Of a stretch of 64,000 nt of DNA, positions 17,005 through 26,691 are shown one piece after another. The stretch lies in the NCBI GenBank assembly GCA_020199835.1, contig JAIVJV010000009.1, positions 62,001 through 126,000 on the forward strand. The letters run 5' to 3'. How positions within the stretch are numbered: the stretch's first letter is position 1; each line of letters starts with the position of its first letter. Position numbers and translations under genes: made by a program. Under the pieces are notes generated by a model, which saw only the letters and a program-made list of their open reading frames with translations, was not told the DNA's origin and made no database searches. Source of the stretch: Acidobacteriota bacterium. GTDB taxonomy: Bacteria > Acidobacteriota > Blastocatellia > Pyrinomonadales > Pyrinomonadaceae.

Positions 17005-17769
17005 CTACTCACTAATCGGCGGCACCTGAATGTCAAACCATCGGTGCGTAAACGCTTCCGCCATCTCCTCGTTCATTGGTTTCGGCGGAGGCCAGGATAC
17101 AGGGTTGGCGCTGATGCCTAGTTCAACGTAAAAATCGCGGAAGTCGCGTATGTAAGACGTTCCGCGTTCTTTAAGCTTCGCGCAGAAGATTTGCAGTATC
17201 AGGCGTTCGATAGCAAAGGTAAACGAGTAGATCCGAACGGGGTCACTCACTGGTTTAAGAGTGTCCCGCTCGACAGTAATCAGCCCTGAGTGGTCCTCCT
17301 GCATAAAGCCGTGTTGAGTTCCGAAGTACTCTCCGACGAACATTCGGTACTTACCATTGAAGCCCCCTGTTTTCGCTAACAAACGCAATTCGTCATCGTC
17401 AAAGTAGCGCGGTCGCGGAGCGTATTTCTCAGAATGCAGATCGTACATGACAGCAGTTTTGAATAACCACACCGCGATTATGCGCTGTTCAAGAAGTCTT
17501 AGATCGGTTGCGGTGCCGTGGATTAGCGGCAAAAGAATCGGCTTTGCAATCTGTTCGAGACGAGACAGCCAGCCGTTGTTGCATCGCTCGCAAGGCGCGC
17601 GGATCGTTAGGTCAATGTACTTTCTGCCAGCACGGACGTGCTGCGTCAGTCGGTTCGTGATGTCCCAAACACCACCCGGAAACTCCCGTGGAATCCACTT
17701 AGGAATTACGTGTTCATGACTCGGTGGGGAATCATCTCTGCCGCAAAACAAGCAGGTCGGATAGCTCAT
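17005..17769 (-). CDS. HNH-like endonuclease-domain protein
   Basis: A 254-residue protein with an N-terminal zinc/HNH region: CLFCGRDDSPPSHEHVIPKW (CxxC and the E-H-V-P-K-W motif) and a second pair CERCNNGW. This pattern occurs in HNH proteins of phage and defence islands whose substrate is unknown. The rest of the protein is helical and lacks other known motifs. It lies 35 bases downstream of the small gene 17805-18056 and probably shares its transcript. A nuclease role is inferred from the motif. Confidence 0.72.
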   Translation of the reverse strand: MSYPTCLFCGRDDSPPSHEHVIPKWIPREFPGGVWDITNRLTQHVRAGRKYIDLTIRAPCERCNNGWLSRLEQIAKPILLPLIHGTATDLRLLEQRIIAVWLFKTAVMYDLHSEKYAPRPRYFDDDELRLLAKTGGFNGKYRMFVGEYFGTQHGFMQEDHSGLITVERDTLKPVSDPVRIYSFTFAIERLILQIFCAKLKERGTSYIRDFRDFYVELGISANPVSWPPPKPMNEEMAEAFTHRWFDIQVPPISE

Positions 17770-17804
17770 TCTGTCCGATTTTAGTCGGATGGTGTGTCAA
17801 AGGT

Positions 17805-18056
17805 CTAATGCTCGACTTTTTCCATCTCATCCGGTCCAAGTTTCCAATCAGCGTCAATTCGGTCATACATCGGATACACAGTGTCGCCGCGATACCTGGG
17901 ATCGGTTAGGAAGTGGTGGATCTCTTTGCAGCCGTCGCACTCGTTCGGGTTGTAATTCTTCACTCCGCGATTGATAGACCACAGGTGGCCCAGTGCTCGC
18001 CTTGCTCTGCGGTATCCGCCCTCGGGATTGTCTCTCCCCTCTTGCTCAGTTTCCAT
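17805..18056 (-). CDS. small hypothetical protein
   Basis: 83 residues, charged, with one CxxC (NECDGCKEIHHFL) and a C-terminal acidic stretch ending EMEKVEH. Starts ATG 18056. It is probably the first gene of a two-gene unit with the HNH-like protein. An upstream hairpin/terminator at 18174-18256 may act as its attenuator. Confidence 0.55.
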   Translation of the reverse strand: METEQEGRDNPEGGYRRARRALGHLWSINRGVKNYNPNECDGCKEIHHFLTDPRYRGDTVYPMYDRIDADWKLGPDEMEKVEH

Positions 18057-18173
18057 AATGTGAAGATTGTAACGCGGTGGATTGCAGAACTTGAAACAAC
18101 TACGGCGCGCTTACCATGCCTTACAACAACCCACACGAGCCTCGGGAACGCCGCGTTTTCTACTGCGGCTTGA

Positions 18174-18256
18174 AAGTAAAAAGCCTGCGAAATGCGTAGC
18201 ACTCCGCAGGCTTCATACTCTAAAATCTCACACGTTCCACGGTGCGAGATTGCTGG
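18174..18256 (-). ncRNA. candidate small RNA or attenuator leader
   Basis: On the minus strand a -10-like TAGAAT (18266-18261) is followed within about 8 bases by hairpin 18251-18224 (AATCTCGCAC / GTGTGAGATT, whose G-U pair works only on this strand) and then by a terminator-like hairpin 18213-18181 (AAGCCTGCG / CGCAGGCTT) with a TTTT tail to about 18175. The -35 is weak. It may be a free small RNA of about 80 bases or a leader of the genes at 18056-17005. Confidence 0.4.
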
Positions 18257-18339
18257 TCGGATTCTACCATGAGATACAGACCGGCAACGCTCGATTTTCT
18301 CTATTGCGTTTGTCGCACTAGAAAGGGCGGTCTGACCTC

Positions 18340-19053
18340 ATGCAGCCTTTTAACCGTCCCAGCGCACAACCAAGGATCGCCCGACTTACACGCGGGCGAC
18401 ACTTGCGCGACGTTTTACTTCGTCCTATGTGGTTAATCATCGGTGGCGTGTGGACTCTATTTAGCTGTGCCACAGACATCCGGGATAACTTTTTCTCCAC
18501 TGAACTTCAAAGCACGTGGGCCACTCGCACCGTGCTTGGGTGGCTTCCGAAATTAGACTGGCATGTCTGGATGATGGGGATGCTGTTTATCTGCGTCATG
18601 GCCATGTTTGAGATGACCTTTCGTCAGAGGCGTAGCGATACTACACTGCTACAGAAATGGATTGGGAACGGCGCATTCCACGCGGATTTTTTGCGAATAT
18701 ACAATAGGGGACGGAAACTTAGTACTAATTGCGATGAGTATCCGCAACTGCCATTGCCAGAGGCTGAAACGGATACGTGGATCAGGGACGCCGAAACATT
18801 CTTATCCACGCAGACACCCGAGCCGTTAAATGAATTGTATGTAGCAATGTTCCACGAAGATCCGGGGTTAACAAAGCCTGTAGGCCACTGGGGTGAGACA
18901 CCTCAAGCAAAACTACGTTACAAGATAGATTGCCACAAGCATCAGTTGAATAAAATCATGAGCAGTTTGGCGATGATGCGAGTTAGTGGGGTTGCCAACC
19001 AATTTGGCCCTAACGGCTTACCTTCACGCGACAGGCTTACCCAGTCAAATTGA
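18340..19053 (+). CDS. membrane hypothetical protein (island cargo)
   Basis: A 237-residue protein with two likely membrane helices (PMWLIIGGVWTLFSC, about 29-45, and VWMMGMLFICVMAMFEM, about 75-92) and a soluble C-terminal domain of about 140 residues rich in charged residues (WIRDAETFLS, LNELYVAMFHEDPG). No family recognised. The domain layout, two helices then a soluble module, is seen in some accessory island proteins but gives no function. Confidence 0.62.
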   Translation: MQPFNRPSAQPRIARLTRGRHLRDVLLRPMWLIIGGVWTLFSCATDIRDNFFSTELQSTWATRTVLGWLPKLDWHVWMMGMLFICVMAMFEMTFRQRRSDTTLLQKWIGNGAFHADFLRIYNRGRKLSTNCDEYPQLPLPEAETDTWIRDAETFLSTQTPEPLNELYVAMFHEDPGLTKPVGHWGETPQAKLRYKIDCHKHQLNKIMSSLAMMRVSGVANQFGPNGLPSRDRLTQSN

Positions 19054-19252
19054 TTTTTGAGGCATTACCGCGTTAGAAACCGTATCAAGTCTCGCGTACT
19101 CAACCGTAGCGATACTGTGGACAATGGCGCTTAACGTAGAACATGATGGCGAGGATGTTACCGCCCACCGGCGCTTGATAAAGAGCGCCTTGAACCTCGT
19201 CAACGCGGTCTCCAGTACCGAATCGCAGTTACGCTAAATTGCGCGTGGAAGA

Positions 19253-19651
19253 TCAACTGCGTGGCAACAGGATATCTTTGATCGTAAACTCGGCTCTCCG
19301 ATCTGGAGGTAGTCTCTGCCGTAAGAGTGAAACTCTTTCCTCCAGTTCAGCTTGCACTTGCCTGACGTCAATGTTCACCCTGTCACGATACATTGGTCGG
19401 TGAGCCTTGAGATAGAAGATCATCGAAACAGTGTCGCCGCCCTTAGCCTTTTGATAGAGCGTGTTCTCAACCGCGTCAACGGCTGTCTCCATTGCCTCAT
19501 CCCAATTATGTGCGAAGTCGCGATCATCTAGTCGCCAGCGATAAGCCGTGTTGCGAGAGATCCCGGCGGCTTGGGCGGCGTGTGAAACTGTGCCTTGTGC
19601 AGTCAACGTTTCGATGAAGCGCTTTTTTTGAGTGTCACGTCTGTCACACAT
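19253..19651 (-). CDS. phage terminase small subunit-like HTH protein
   Basis: About 132 residues from the chosen Met at 19651 (MCDRRDTQKKRF); the open frame extends to 19831, but that extension looks non-coding. A helix-turn-helix is clear: GTVSHAAQAAGISRNTAYRWR, followed by DPxF-type DRDFAHNWDEAMETAVDAVENTLYQKAKGGD and LKAHRPMYRD. This organisation is that of phBC6A51-like terminase small subunits, which bind DNA for packaging. No large terminase or capsid gene is present, so it may serve a satellite element hijacking a helper or be a remnant. No good ribosome binding site is visible. Confidence 0.65.
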   Translation of the reverse strand: MCDRRDTQKKRFIETLTAQGTVSHAAQAAGISRNTAYRWRLDDRDFAHNWDEAMETAVDAVENTLYQKAKGGDTVSMIFYLKAHRPMYRDRVNIDVRQVQAELEERVSLLRQRLPPDRRAEFTIKDILLPRS

Positions 19652-19937
19652 CGCAAGGGAGTTTATCACTCGGTACGTCAGTAACGTTTTTCCTTTTTTG
19701 TTTTTGACTCGTGGATCGGGGAGGTGGCCCGCAACTCTCACAGCAAAACATCGAACTCCCGGTGTGGGGGGGTGTGCCGAAAAGTGTGCCATGTGGGAAA
19801 AGCCACGGCACGGAATAACACCGAATGTCACGGTATACTATCCACGGTCAAAATGGACCGCGCGAAAAGGCGAATAAAGAGGCGGGAAAATCACACCGTA
19901 GCGTTCGGACTCACGTGGTAATAATGCGTGATTACTT

Positions 19938-19982
<45 letters not shown>

Positions 19983-20006
19983 TGATTTCTTCGCAAAGTG
20001 AGAGAG

Positions 20007-20029
20007 AAGGCCACGATGAGAGTGGCCTT
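20007..20029 (+). terminator. terminator after displaced tRNA 3' end
   Basis: AAGGCCAC / GTGGCCTT arms, 7-base loop, then TTCCTCTTTT. Confidence 0.75.
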
Positions 20030-20066
20030 TTCCTCTTTTGTGACACGGTTTGTGACATAACTCGAT

Positions 20067-20321
20067 TTAGTTCACGAGTTCAGCGACTAGTTTCGGTAAT
20101 GGAGAAGCAGGTTCGAGTGCTGCCGCTGCTTGGTCTAGAGCAAGCCTCCGCACATGTGAATAAGTCTTCATCATCTGCGGTGCTACACGCCCCACCTGAG
20201 CTTGAATCACCCAATCTGGCAAACCCTTTTCGGCAAGTGTCGTAACTGCGATATGTCTTGCATGGTGGAACCGCACACGGAGCAGTCCAGGGAAAATAAC
20301 TTCACCTGCATCGTTTAAAGC
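20067..20321 (-). pseudogene. C-terminal remnant of a second tyrosine integrase
   Basis: The minus-strand frame encodes about 85 residues that match the end of the intact integrase: GEVIFPGLL, VRFHHARHIAVTT (HxxR kept), AEKGLPD, QVGRVAPQMMKTYSHVRR (nucleophile Tyr kept) and AAAALEP. Nothing N-terminal of this is found upstream of 20321. It sits at the same distance from attR as the intact integrase from attL, so it is the relic of an older island at the same tRNA. Confidence 0.88.
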
Positions 20322-20400
20322 TTGCCGATGTCAACTCGGCTCCTCTAGAATCCATCTTCATAATCTAGTAACGTCTCTTCAATCCTCCGGACTAAAGGAC

Positions 20401-22839
20401 ATGCCCATTGATGACGGCGATCGCATTCTTCACTACAAAATCCACTCCAAGATAGGGGCAGGTGGAATGGGCGAGGTCTATCTCGCTACTGATACTCGGC
20501 TCGATCGCAAAGTCGCTTTGAAGATCCTGCCGGAGGAAGTTACCTCCGACCTTGGTCGTGTGCGTAGATTTCTGCGGGAAGCAAAGGCGGCGTCTTCACT
20601 CAATCACCCGCACATCATCACGATTCATGAAATTGGCCAAGCAAACTCCATTCACTTCATAGCGACAGAGTTCATCAACGGTAAGACTCTGCGCGACTCG
20701 ATCAAGCGGGAGCAAATACAGATATCAACGGCGGTTGAGATTGCGATTCAAATATCTTTAGCGCTCGTCGCGGCGCATCAGGTGAAGATCATTCACCGAG
20801 ACCTTAAGCCTGAGAATATTATGGTGCGTGACGACGGCTTCGTTAAGCTTTTGGACTTTGGCTTGGCCAAATTGCTTCAACAAGACGGCGCAAATCCAGA
20901 AGCGTCCACTTTGCTTAATACTGCGGCTGGCATTGTTCTAGGGACGCTGAGTTACATGTCGCCGGAACAAGCTCGCGGGTTGGCGGTCGATGCGAGGACC
21001 GACATCTGGAGCCTGGGAGTGATTCTTTACGAAATGCTGACAGGCAGGCGCCCGTTCGAAGGTACAACGATGAGTGACGTCCTAGCCGCTGTGCTGGATC
21101 ACGAACCGGCGCCACTTGCACGATACTCACCTGCCGTCCCCCCAAGCTTGGAGCGTATCACCCGCAAGGCACTTTCAAAAAATCCCGATGAACGTTATCA
21201 GACGGCCAAAGGCTTGCTTATCGATTTGAAAACTGTAAGGCGCGAACTAGACCAAGAAAAGTTCATCACCGAAACTCCGCCGGCAGCACAAAAAGTACTC
21301 GACAGCAGCCCTTCGCGAAGTACAAGAAAAAACGTGCTGGGGGGGGCAGCCGTTTTGTTGTTGCTTGTGGGACTATTAGCTTTCTTTTTTCGACACCGTC
21401 TGTGGACCACTCAACAGGTGTCCAACGAACCGGTCACACTTGCTATCCTGCCATTCGAACCACTGAACCCCTCTGAAGATATTGGCTTTCTAACCACTGG
21501 ACTTGCAGACTCGATCATTACGCGGTTGGCAAACGTACATCAGATTCGTGTTCGCCCCACGCGTGCGATTCTCGGATATGAGGGAAAAAAAGTTAGTGCA
21601 CAGTTAGCAGGACGAGAACTGGGCTGTGAGTATGTAGTCTTGGGGACCCTGCAGGAAATCGGGGACCATTTGCAGGTAAAGGTTCAACTAATCCGTGCGG
21701 CCGATGAAGTTTCCATTTGGGGAAACGAGTTTAATAAGGAACGATCCGATCTCTTAAATTTACAGAACGCGCTTGCGGCGCAGATTGCTGAAGCACTCAG
21801 AATCAAGATGACAGCGACTGAGCAAGCTCGCGTTTATCGGCGGTATACGGACAACGCTCGTGCGTTCGAGCTGTATCTGTTAGGTCGTTCAAAGTTGTCC
21901 CGCCACACAAAAGACGACACACTTACTGCGATCAAGGCTTTCGAAGACGCTTTACGTCTTGATGCAAATTATGCGTTAGCGCATGCGGGCTTGGCAGAAG
22001 CAAGTGCCGTGATGCGGATCCGTTTCGCAACGGAGAAGGAAGTAGAAGACTTGGAAGAGAGGGCGAAGAATGCAGCCAATCGTGCTCTCGACTTAGATCC
22101 GAACTTGGCCGAGGCGCATGAAGCATTAGCCGCTGTTTACCGCAACTCTGAATTCAATTGGGAGCAAACTATCGCAGAGAGCGATCGCGCATTGCTTCTG
22201 AATCCCAACTTGGACCAACCGCACTATTATCGAGCTGTTGCGTTCTATCATCTGGGTTTATTGGAATCCGTGGAGTCTGACATTACTAAGGCCCTACGAA
22301 ACAATCCGTTCAATAACGCAGAGGCCTTACGCGCGCGGGGTATTACGGCACTTTTAGCGGGGCGGCATTCGGAAGCTGTCGCCTTGCTTGAAGAGGCGCG
22401 CCGCATGAGTTCAGCGCCAGTGACCGATTGGTATCTGAGCCAAGCCTACTACTATCACGGCGCGCCGGAGCAGGCAGAACAGATTCTTACGAAGCTTCGC
22501 GGTAGCGCGCAGGCGGAGCAGCGGGCGAAAGCCACGCTAGCCAGTTTCCTGGCTGCGAGGAATGAGAAGCAGCGCTCCCAGGAACTGCTCTCGGAAGTGT
22601 TTGCGGGATCTTATCGCGACCATCACGTCGACTATAGTGTCGGGGCTACTTACGCACAGCTTGGCGATCTATCCCAGTCACGTCGGTGGTTAGCGCGTGC
22701 GATTGCGACGGGCTTTCCTTGTTATCCCTGGTTTCAGCGAGACCAACTCCTTCGCCCGCTGGTTGGTGACGCGGAATATCAAGTCATGCTGGATCAGTTG
22801 AAAAAACACTGGGACTCGAATCGGGCAAAATACAAATGA
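20401..22839 (+). CDS. membrane Ser/Thr protein kinase with TPR sensor domain
   Basis: An 812-residue PknB-type kinase. Kinase motifs: G loop IGAGGMGEVY, Lys in VALKIL, HRDLKPENIM, DFG (LLDFGLAK) and MSPEQARG. One membrane helix (AAVLLLLVGLLAFFF, about 315-330) leads to a FlgO/TolB-N-like module (LAILPFEPL...GYEGKKVSAQLAGRELG) and then TPR repeats to the C-terminus. Such fusions are common in Acidobacteria and signal from the cell envelope. ATG 20401 is preceded by AAAGGAC. It begins about 80 bases after the integrase remnant; a terminator follows at 22893. Confidence 0.93.
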   Translation: MPIDDGDRILHYKIHSKIGAGGMGEVYLATDTRLDRKVALKILPEEVTSDLGRVRRFLREAKAASSLNHPHIITIHEIGQANSIHFIATEFINGKTLRDSIKREQIQISTAVEIAIQISLALVAAHQVKIIHRDLKPENIMVRDDGFVKLLDFGLAKLLQQDGANPEASTLLNTAAGIVLGTLSYMSPEQARGLAVDARTDIWSLGVILYEMLTGRRPFEGTTMSDVLAAVLDHEPAPLARYSPAVPPSLERITRKALSKNPDERYQTAKGLLIDLKTVRRELDQEKFITETPPAAQKVLDSSPSRSTRKNVLGGAAVLLLLVGLLAFFFRHRLWTTQQVSNEPVTLAILPFEPLNPSEDIGFLTTGLADSIITRLANVHQIRVRPTRAILGYEGKKVSAQLAGRELGCEYVVLGTLQEIGDHLQVKVQLIRAADEVSIWGNEFNKERSDLLNLQNALAAQIAEALRIKMTATEQARVYRRYTDNARAFELYLLGRSKLSRHTKDDTLTAIKAFEDALRLDANYALAHAGLAEASAVMRIRFATEKEVEDLEERAKNAANRALDLDPNLAEAHEALAAVYRNSEFNWEQTIAESDRALLLNPNLDQPHYYRAVAFYHLGLLESVESDITKALRNNPFNNAEALRARGITALLAGRHSEAVALLEEARRMSSAPVTDWYLSQAYYYHGAPEQAEQILTKLRGSAQAEQRAKATLASFLAARNEKQRSQELLSEVFAGSYRDHHVDYSVGATYAQLGDLSQSRRWLARAIATGFPCYPWFQRDQLLRPLVGDAEYQVMLDQLKKHWDSNRAKYK

Positions 22840-22892
22840 GGGGCGGAGTGGCGCCGGAATCTGACAGACCGTTACCAGTAAGAACTGCGTGA

Positions 22893-22912
22893 GGCGGCCA
22901 CGGAGGGCCGCC
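22893..22912 (+). terminator. terminator after the kinase gene
   Basis: GGCGGCC / GGCCGCC with loop ACGGAG, then CCAAGGTTTT. Confidence 0.6.
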
Positions 22913-22919
22913 CCAAGGT

Positions 22920-22953
22920 TTTGACGCAAACTAAAGACTCAGCTTGCGTCAAA
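22920..22953. repeat. inverted repeat TTTGACGCAA / TTGCGTCAAA
   Basis: Perfect 10-base arms 14 bases apart between convergent genes. It could be the terminator of the TonB receptor gene on the minus strand or a protein binding site. Confidence 0.5.
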
Positions 22954-23062
22954 GTTTGAAATGCCACACAGAAGCAGACGAGGCACACTAGGGAGTGAGC
23001 GAAAGAGTTTGTGTGTTTTTCGCGGCCTTTGATCTTTGATTAATCATTGAGGTTAACTCTCC

Positions 23063-26000
23063 TCAAAACGTTAACCGAAAGCCCAGTTGCGCGGTCAGTG
23101 GTCGACCGACGGGTGGACCAAAGCCGGGACCGTACAACGACACCGGTTGCAAGAAGGCTCCTGCGGCTGTGGCTGGACTAAGAGCCAGACGCGAAGCATA
23201 GGAGAGATTCTCTACATTGAATACATTGTAAAGATCAATGTAAGCGCTCAGTCCAAACCGCTCGCCAAACCGGAACGTCTTAGTGGCTCGCAAATCAAGG
23301 TTGAAGAAACGGCCGCTTCGTTCTTCGATATTTCCCGCCGAATCAACAACCAGTCCGCTGCGGAAACTATTGACGTCTGCCTGCACGCAACCTCGCGGAT
23401 TCAGTGCCCTGATGGCCGCCGAATTTCCGCGCACCGCAAATACCGCCCGTGGGTCGACGCCCGCACAGAGCCTGTCGTTGGTTGCTAGACCATCCCCATC
23501 AATGTCGAGTCCTGTGTTTGGCGAATACGGTCGCGAACTCGCCAGTTGCATGATCGGTGCCAACTGAAATCCCAACGGAAGATCGAAGACGCCACTCAGA
23601 ACCACTCGATGCCGTTCATCCAAACGCGTTGGACCAAACTCTTCAGGTTTGAACTGGTTCTCCGGAGTCGTGGCGATGCCGTTTCCACTGTAAGAAGCAA
23701 CAGGTTGACCTCCCCACGATCTGGAACTAGCCAGGATGTAGCTACCTGAGAACAGGTGCTTCCGTGTACGCCATTTTAGTGTGGTGGTCCAACTATCAAA
23801 GAGCGAACGGTTGGTAGTTCCGATCATGTTGATCTGCTCGATGCGATTTGCAGGAAGTCCAGCGTCGACAAATGCGCGATCGAACAAGCGACTATTGAGT
23901 CCACGAACGCACAACGGCGATGCGGGATTAGAGTTTGGAAACAACGGGTTACAGATACCTTCGATGCGGGGATTGATTACCTGAACCCGCGGTTCGTGAA
24001 CGCCCAGCGTATGCACAAAATCGCTCGACAACGTCATCGAATCGCTGAGTTGGTGTTCTACTCCGATCGAAAACTTCTGCACGTAAGGTTCTGATGCATC
24101 GGGATCGTTAATGCGCCCGAACCCGCCCACAGCAAGATCGGCGATCGAAAAACCTGGCGGCGGAGTCGGCAATGGATCGACTCCCAAACGAAAGGTTCCC
24201 AACTGGCCCAGTCCGACATCCGTATTCGTCAAACTAAGAATCGTCTGATAGAGCACCGGATTCGTTTGGGTCAACGAGAACAATGTGAGGTTCTGGAAGA
24301 GTTGATCGTAGAAGATGCCATAGCCGCCACGGATCACTGTCTGTCCTGCGCCGTTCGGATCCCAGGCAAACCCGACGCGCGGCTGAAACTCCGTCCAGCT
24401 CGGCGTAGTCCGGCTGAGCTTCTCTGGATCGCCGGTGATGGCTCGTGCGAGCGGGTGATTCAGTCGCTGTAGGATTTGGATCGTTCGGTTATTCGTCTGG
24501 TCGGGAAGGTTGCCGATGTTGGCATCCCAGCGCAGACCGAGGTTGAGAGTGAGGTTTCGACTAACTTTGTAATCATCCTGGACGTAGAACGCCAACTGGT
24601 GAATGGTCTGATCGTGGGTTCCTTCACCGTCCGAGAAACTTATATTCTGAACGGCCCCAGGTGTGGCGAATCCCTGTGGGTATTTACCGTTGGTGTTATT
24701 TGCGATTGTCGATGGCGAGTCGAAAAAGGAAATTGTGTAGCCCTTCGAACCAAAGAAGAAGAACCCGCCTAATTCCGTGTGGATATAGTTCGCGCCGAAC
24801 TTCAATCCGTGATTTACCGCCTGCCAGGAGAAATCATTCCGGAATTGAAACTTTCGCTCTGTAGTTGCTTGTGGCACGTTCGTGTTTGCGCCAATGGTGA
24901 TGCCGCCAGGGAACTGCAACTGCGGGTTAGTTGTAACGCCGAGGATCGCGTTGCTGAAGTCCTGGAAATGAAACGAGAACTGATTGAGTTTCGTCGGACT
25001 CAACGTCCAGCTGTGATTCGCGACCAGGCTATAGAGCTTATTGTCGTCTGTGTTGCCGCCGGTCAAATCGGTAGTTGCCGGATTTGCCACCTGATCGTTC
25101 GGAGAGTCGTTCTTTTGGTAAGCAAACCGATAGAACATGCTCTGTCGATCAGTTACGTTGTGATCGACCCTGGCCGTGAGCAACGTGTCGTTGTAAGGCG
25201 TCGGAATTTCAGAGACGAAGTTCGAACCCGGTATTAAAGGTATTTGCACAGCCGCAGCCTGGCTCACCGGAACATTCTGTCTCTCACGAAAACGTTCGAG
25301 AGCGAAGAAGAAAAAGAGATCGTCTTTATTGATTGGTCCGCCGATCGATCCACCAATCTCCTGCCTGCTGAAGCTTGACTTCTCGAAGGCTGGGTTGGCT
25401 GCTTTCCGTTGCTTCTCGAAGAAGTCAAGCGCTCTCAACTTTTCATCGCGAAAGTTAGTGAAAAACGATCCGTGAAACTCGTTTGAACCCGATTTGGTGA
25501 TCACGTTCACCACGCCGCCCACCGCTCTGCCTTGTTCAGCGGTCCAACGATGTTGCAGCACCTGAAACTCCTGAATGGACTCGTAGGAAAAATTTTGGAG
25601 CAGGCTGCCGACGACATTATCTTTGTTATCGCCACCGTCGACGTTCACATCGACCTGGCGACCATCGCCGCCATTGAATGCAACGTTGCCTACGCGCGTC
25701 TTCGTTGGATCAAAATTGCCGACCGGTCGCGCCTCGGGCATGATCACGGATAATGCAGCGAAGGTTCGATTAAGAAGCGGTAGATTCTGCACCTGAACTG
25801 GCGTAACTACTCCGCCCAGATCCGATCGCGTCGTCTCGATCTGGAGGTTATTGGAGGTGATGTTAACGATCTCCGTTATTTGTCCCGGTGTCAGATCGAA
25901 ATTAAGCGTCGCCGCCGTGCCCACATTAATCTCGCGACCTTTCACAACAGCCTTACTGAAATTTGGAGCTTCGGCGGTGATGTCGTAAGTACCCGGCAGC

Positions 26001-26230
26001 AGTTCACCAAGCGTGTAGTTTCCGTGCTGGTCAGACTGGACACTGCGTTCCTGTCCGGTTCTGACATTGCGCGCGCTGACTGTTGCGTTTGCCACAGCCG
26101 CGCCGTTTTGGTCAAGCACACGGCCGGTTATATCGGCGGTGGTTACCTGAGCCGTGCCAGGAACTGCAAGCAGAAGAGCAGCGACCACAGCCGCTGCGTA
26201 TCTGAGAAGAGATCGTGTTAAGTCACTCAT
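23063..26230 (-). CDS. TonB-dependent receptor, Oar-like with carboxypeptidase-regulatory domain
   Basis: A 1055-residue outer membrane protein. Signal peptide (AAAVVAALLLAVPGTAQ), then a carboxypeptidase-regulatory-like beta sandwich (DITGRVLDQNGAAVANATV...GNYTLGELLPGTYDI, about 32-115), plug domain (about 130-250, with VNVDGGDNKDN and GGVVNVITKSGSNEFHG) and a large beta barrel ending in an aromatic strand (LGFRLTF). Known relatives import or export large ligands using TonB energy, and Acidobacteria carry many. The start ATG is set by a near-perfect AGGAGGGA site. A TonB-C-type protein is encoded at 28249-29131, but nothing ties the two directly. Confidence 0.94.
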   Translation of the reverse strand: MSDLTRSLLRYAAAVVAALLLAVPGTAQVTTADITGRVLDQNGAAVANATVSARNVRTGQERSVQSDQHGNYTLGELLPGTYDITAEAPNFSKAVVKGREINVGTAATLNFDLTPGQITEIVNITSNNLQIETTRSDLGGVVTPVQVQNLPLLNRTFAALSVIMPEARPVGNFDPTKTRVGNVAFNGGDGRQVDVNVDGGDNKDNVVGSLLQNFSYESIQEFQVLQHRWTAEQGRAVGGVVNVITKSGSNEFHGSFFTNFRDEKLRALDFFEKQRKAANPAFEKSSFSRQEIGGSIGGPINKDDLFFFFALERFRERQNVPVSQAAAVQIPLIPGSNFVSEIPTPYNDTLLTARVDHNVTDRQSMFYRFAYQKNDSPNDQVANPATTDLTGGNTDDNKLYSLVANHSWTLSPTKLNQFSFHFQDFSNAILGVTTNPQLQFPGGITIGANTNVPQATTERKFQFRNDFSWQAVNHGLKFGANYIHTELGGFFFFGSKGYTISFFDSPSTIANNTNGKYPQGFATPGAVQNISFSDGEGTHDQTIHQLAFYVQDDYKVSRNLTLNLGLRWDANIGNLPDQTNNRTIQILQRLNHPLARAITGDPEKLSRTTPSWTEFQPRVGFAWDPNGAGQTVIRGGYGIFYDQLFQNLTLFSLTQTNPVLYQTILSLTNTDVGLGQLGTFRLGVDPLPTPPPGFSIADLAVGGFGRINDPDASEPYVQKFSIGVEHQLSDSMTLSSDFVHTLGVHEPRVQVINPRIEGICNPLFPNSNPASPLCVRGLNSRLFDRAFVDAGLPANRIEQINMIGTTNRSLFDSWTTTLKWRTRKHLFSGSYILASSRSWGGQPVASYSGNGIATTPENQFKPEEFGPTRLDERHRVVLSGVFDLPLGFQLAPIMQLASSRPYSPNTGLDIDGDGLATNDRLCAGVDPRAVFAVRGNSAAIRALNPRGCVQADVNSFRSGLVVDSAGNIEERSGRFFNLDLRATKTFRFGERFGLSAYIDLYNVFNVENLSYASRLALSPATAAGAFLQPVSLYGPGFGPPVGRPLTAQLGFRLTF

Positions 26231-26691
26231 GCTTCCCTCCTAAGGTGACTAAAATGTGTATGGTCGATCCTGAGCGAAACCGACACGCGTTGCCGGAATG
26301 TAAGCGCCTTGAGAACGGGAGGAAGTGGCGAGATTCTATACCAGCCGCAGCTTTGTGGCCAGATTTAGTTTACAAGGTCGTCGTTACAGGATTCAATATT
26401 AGACATGATTTATCGGTAGATTGCCAATCCTGTAATCTGTAAAGACCTTGTCGCACGCTTGCAGGGCGACGCCTTAGGATGTGCGAACACGCGACATGCT
26501 TCCACAACGCGGCTCGGATGGTCAGACAAAGCACAGTTGAAGTCAATGGTTCTGAGAGTAGGTCATAGTGCCTTCGACGCCCGAACAGCCCGCACCGAAC
26601 AACTGTTATGGCTTGCGCAACACGACCGTAACTTTTTCCCCACTCGCCAGTTTTACTACCAAAAACCGGCGCTGCGAGGATTGGTTAAGAC
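26231..26691. other. 461-base intergenic region upstream of the TonB receptor
   Basis: Holds the ribosome binding site of the receptor gene at its left end and the 80-base nested inverted repeat at 26372-26451; I see no convincing gene. Promoters for both flanking genes are expected here, but I cannot identify a strong one. Confidence 0.6.
26372..26451. repeat. 80-base nested imperfect palindrome
   Basis: Outer arms ACAAGGTC / GACCTTGT (26372-26379 / 26444-26451) and inner arms TTACAGGATT / AATCCTGTAA (26384-26393 / 26426-26435), both perfect. It may be an operator of the receptor gene, a REP-type element or a bidirectional RNA structure. Confidence 0.6.

Noticed and set aside
19724..19921. 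65-residue plus-strand frame near the right end of the island
   Set aside because: Overlaps the terminase-like upstream extension, with no ribosome binding site or recognisable sequence.
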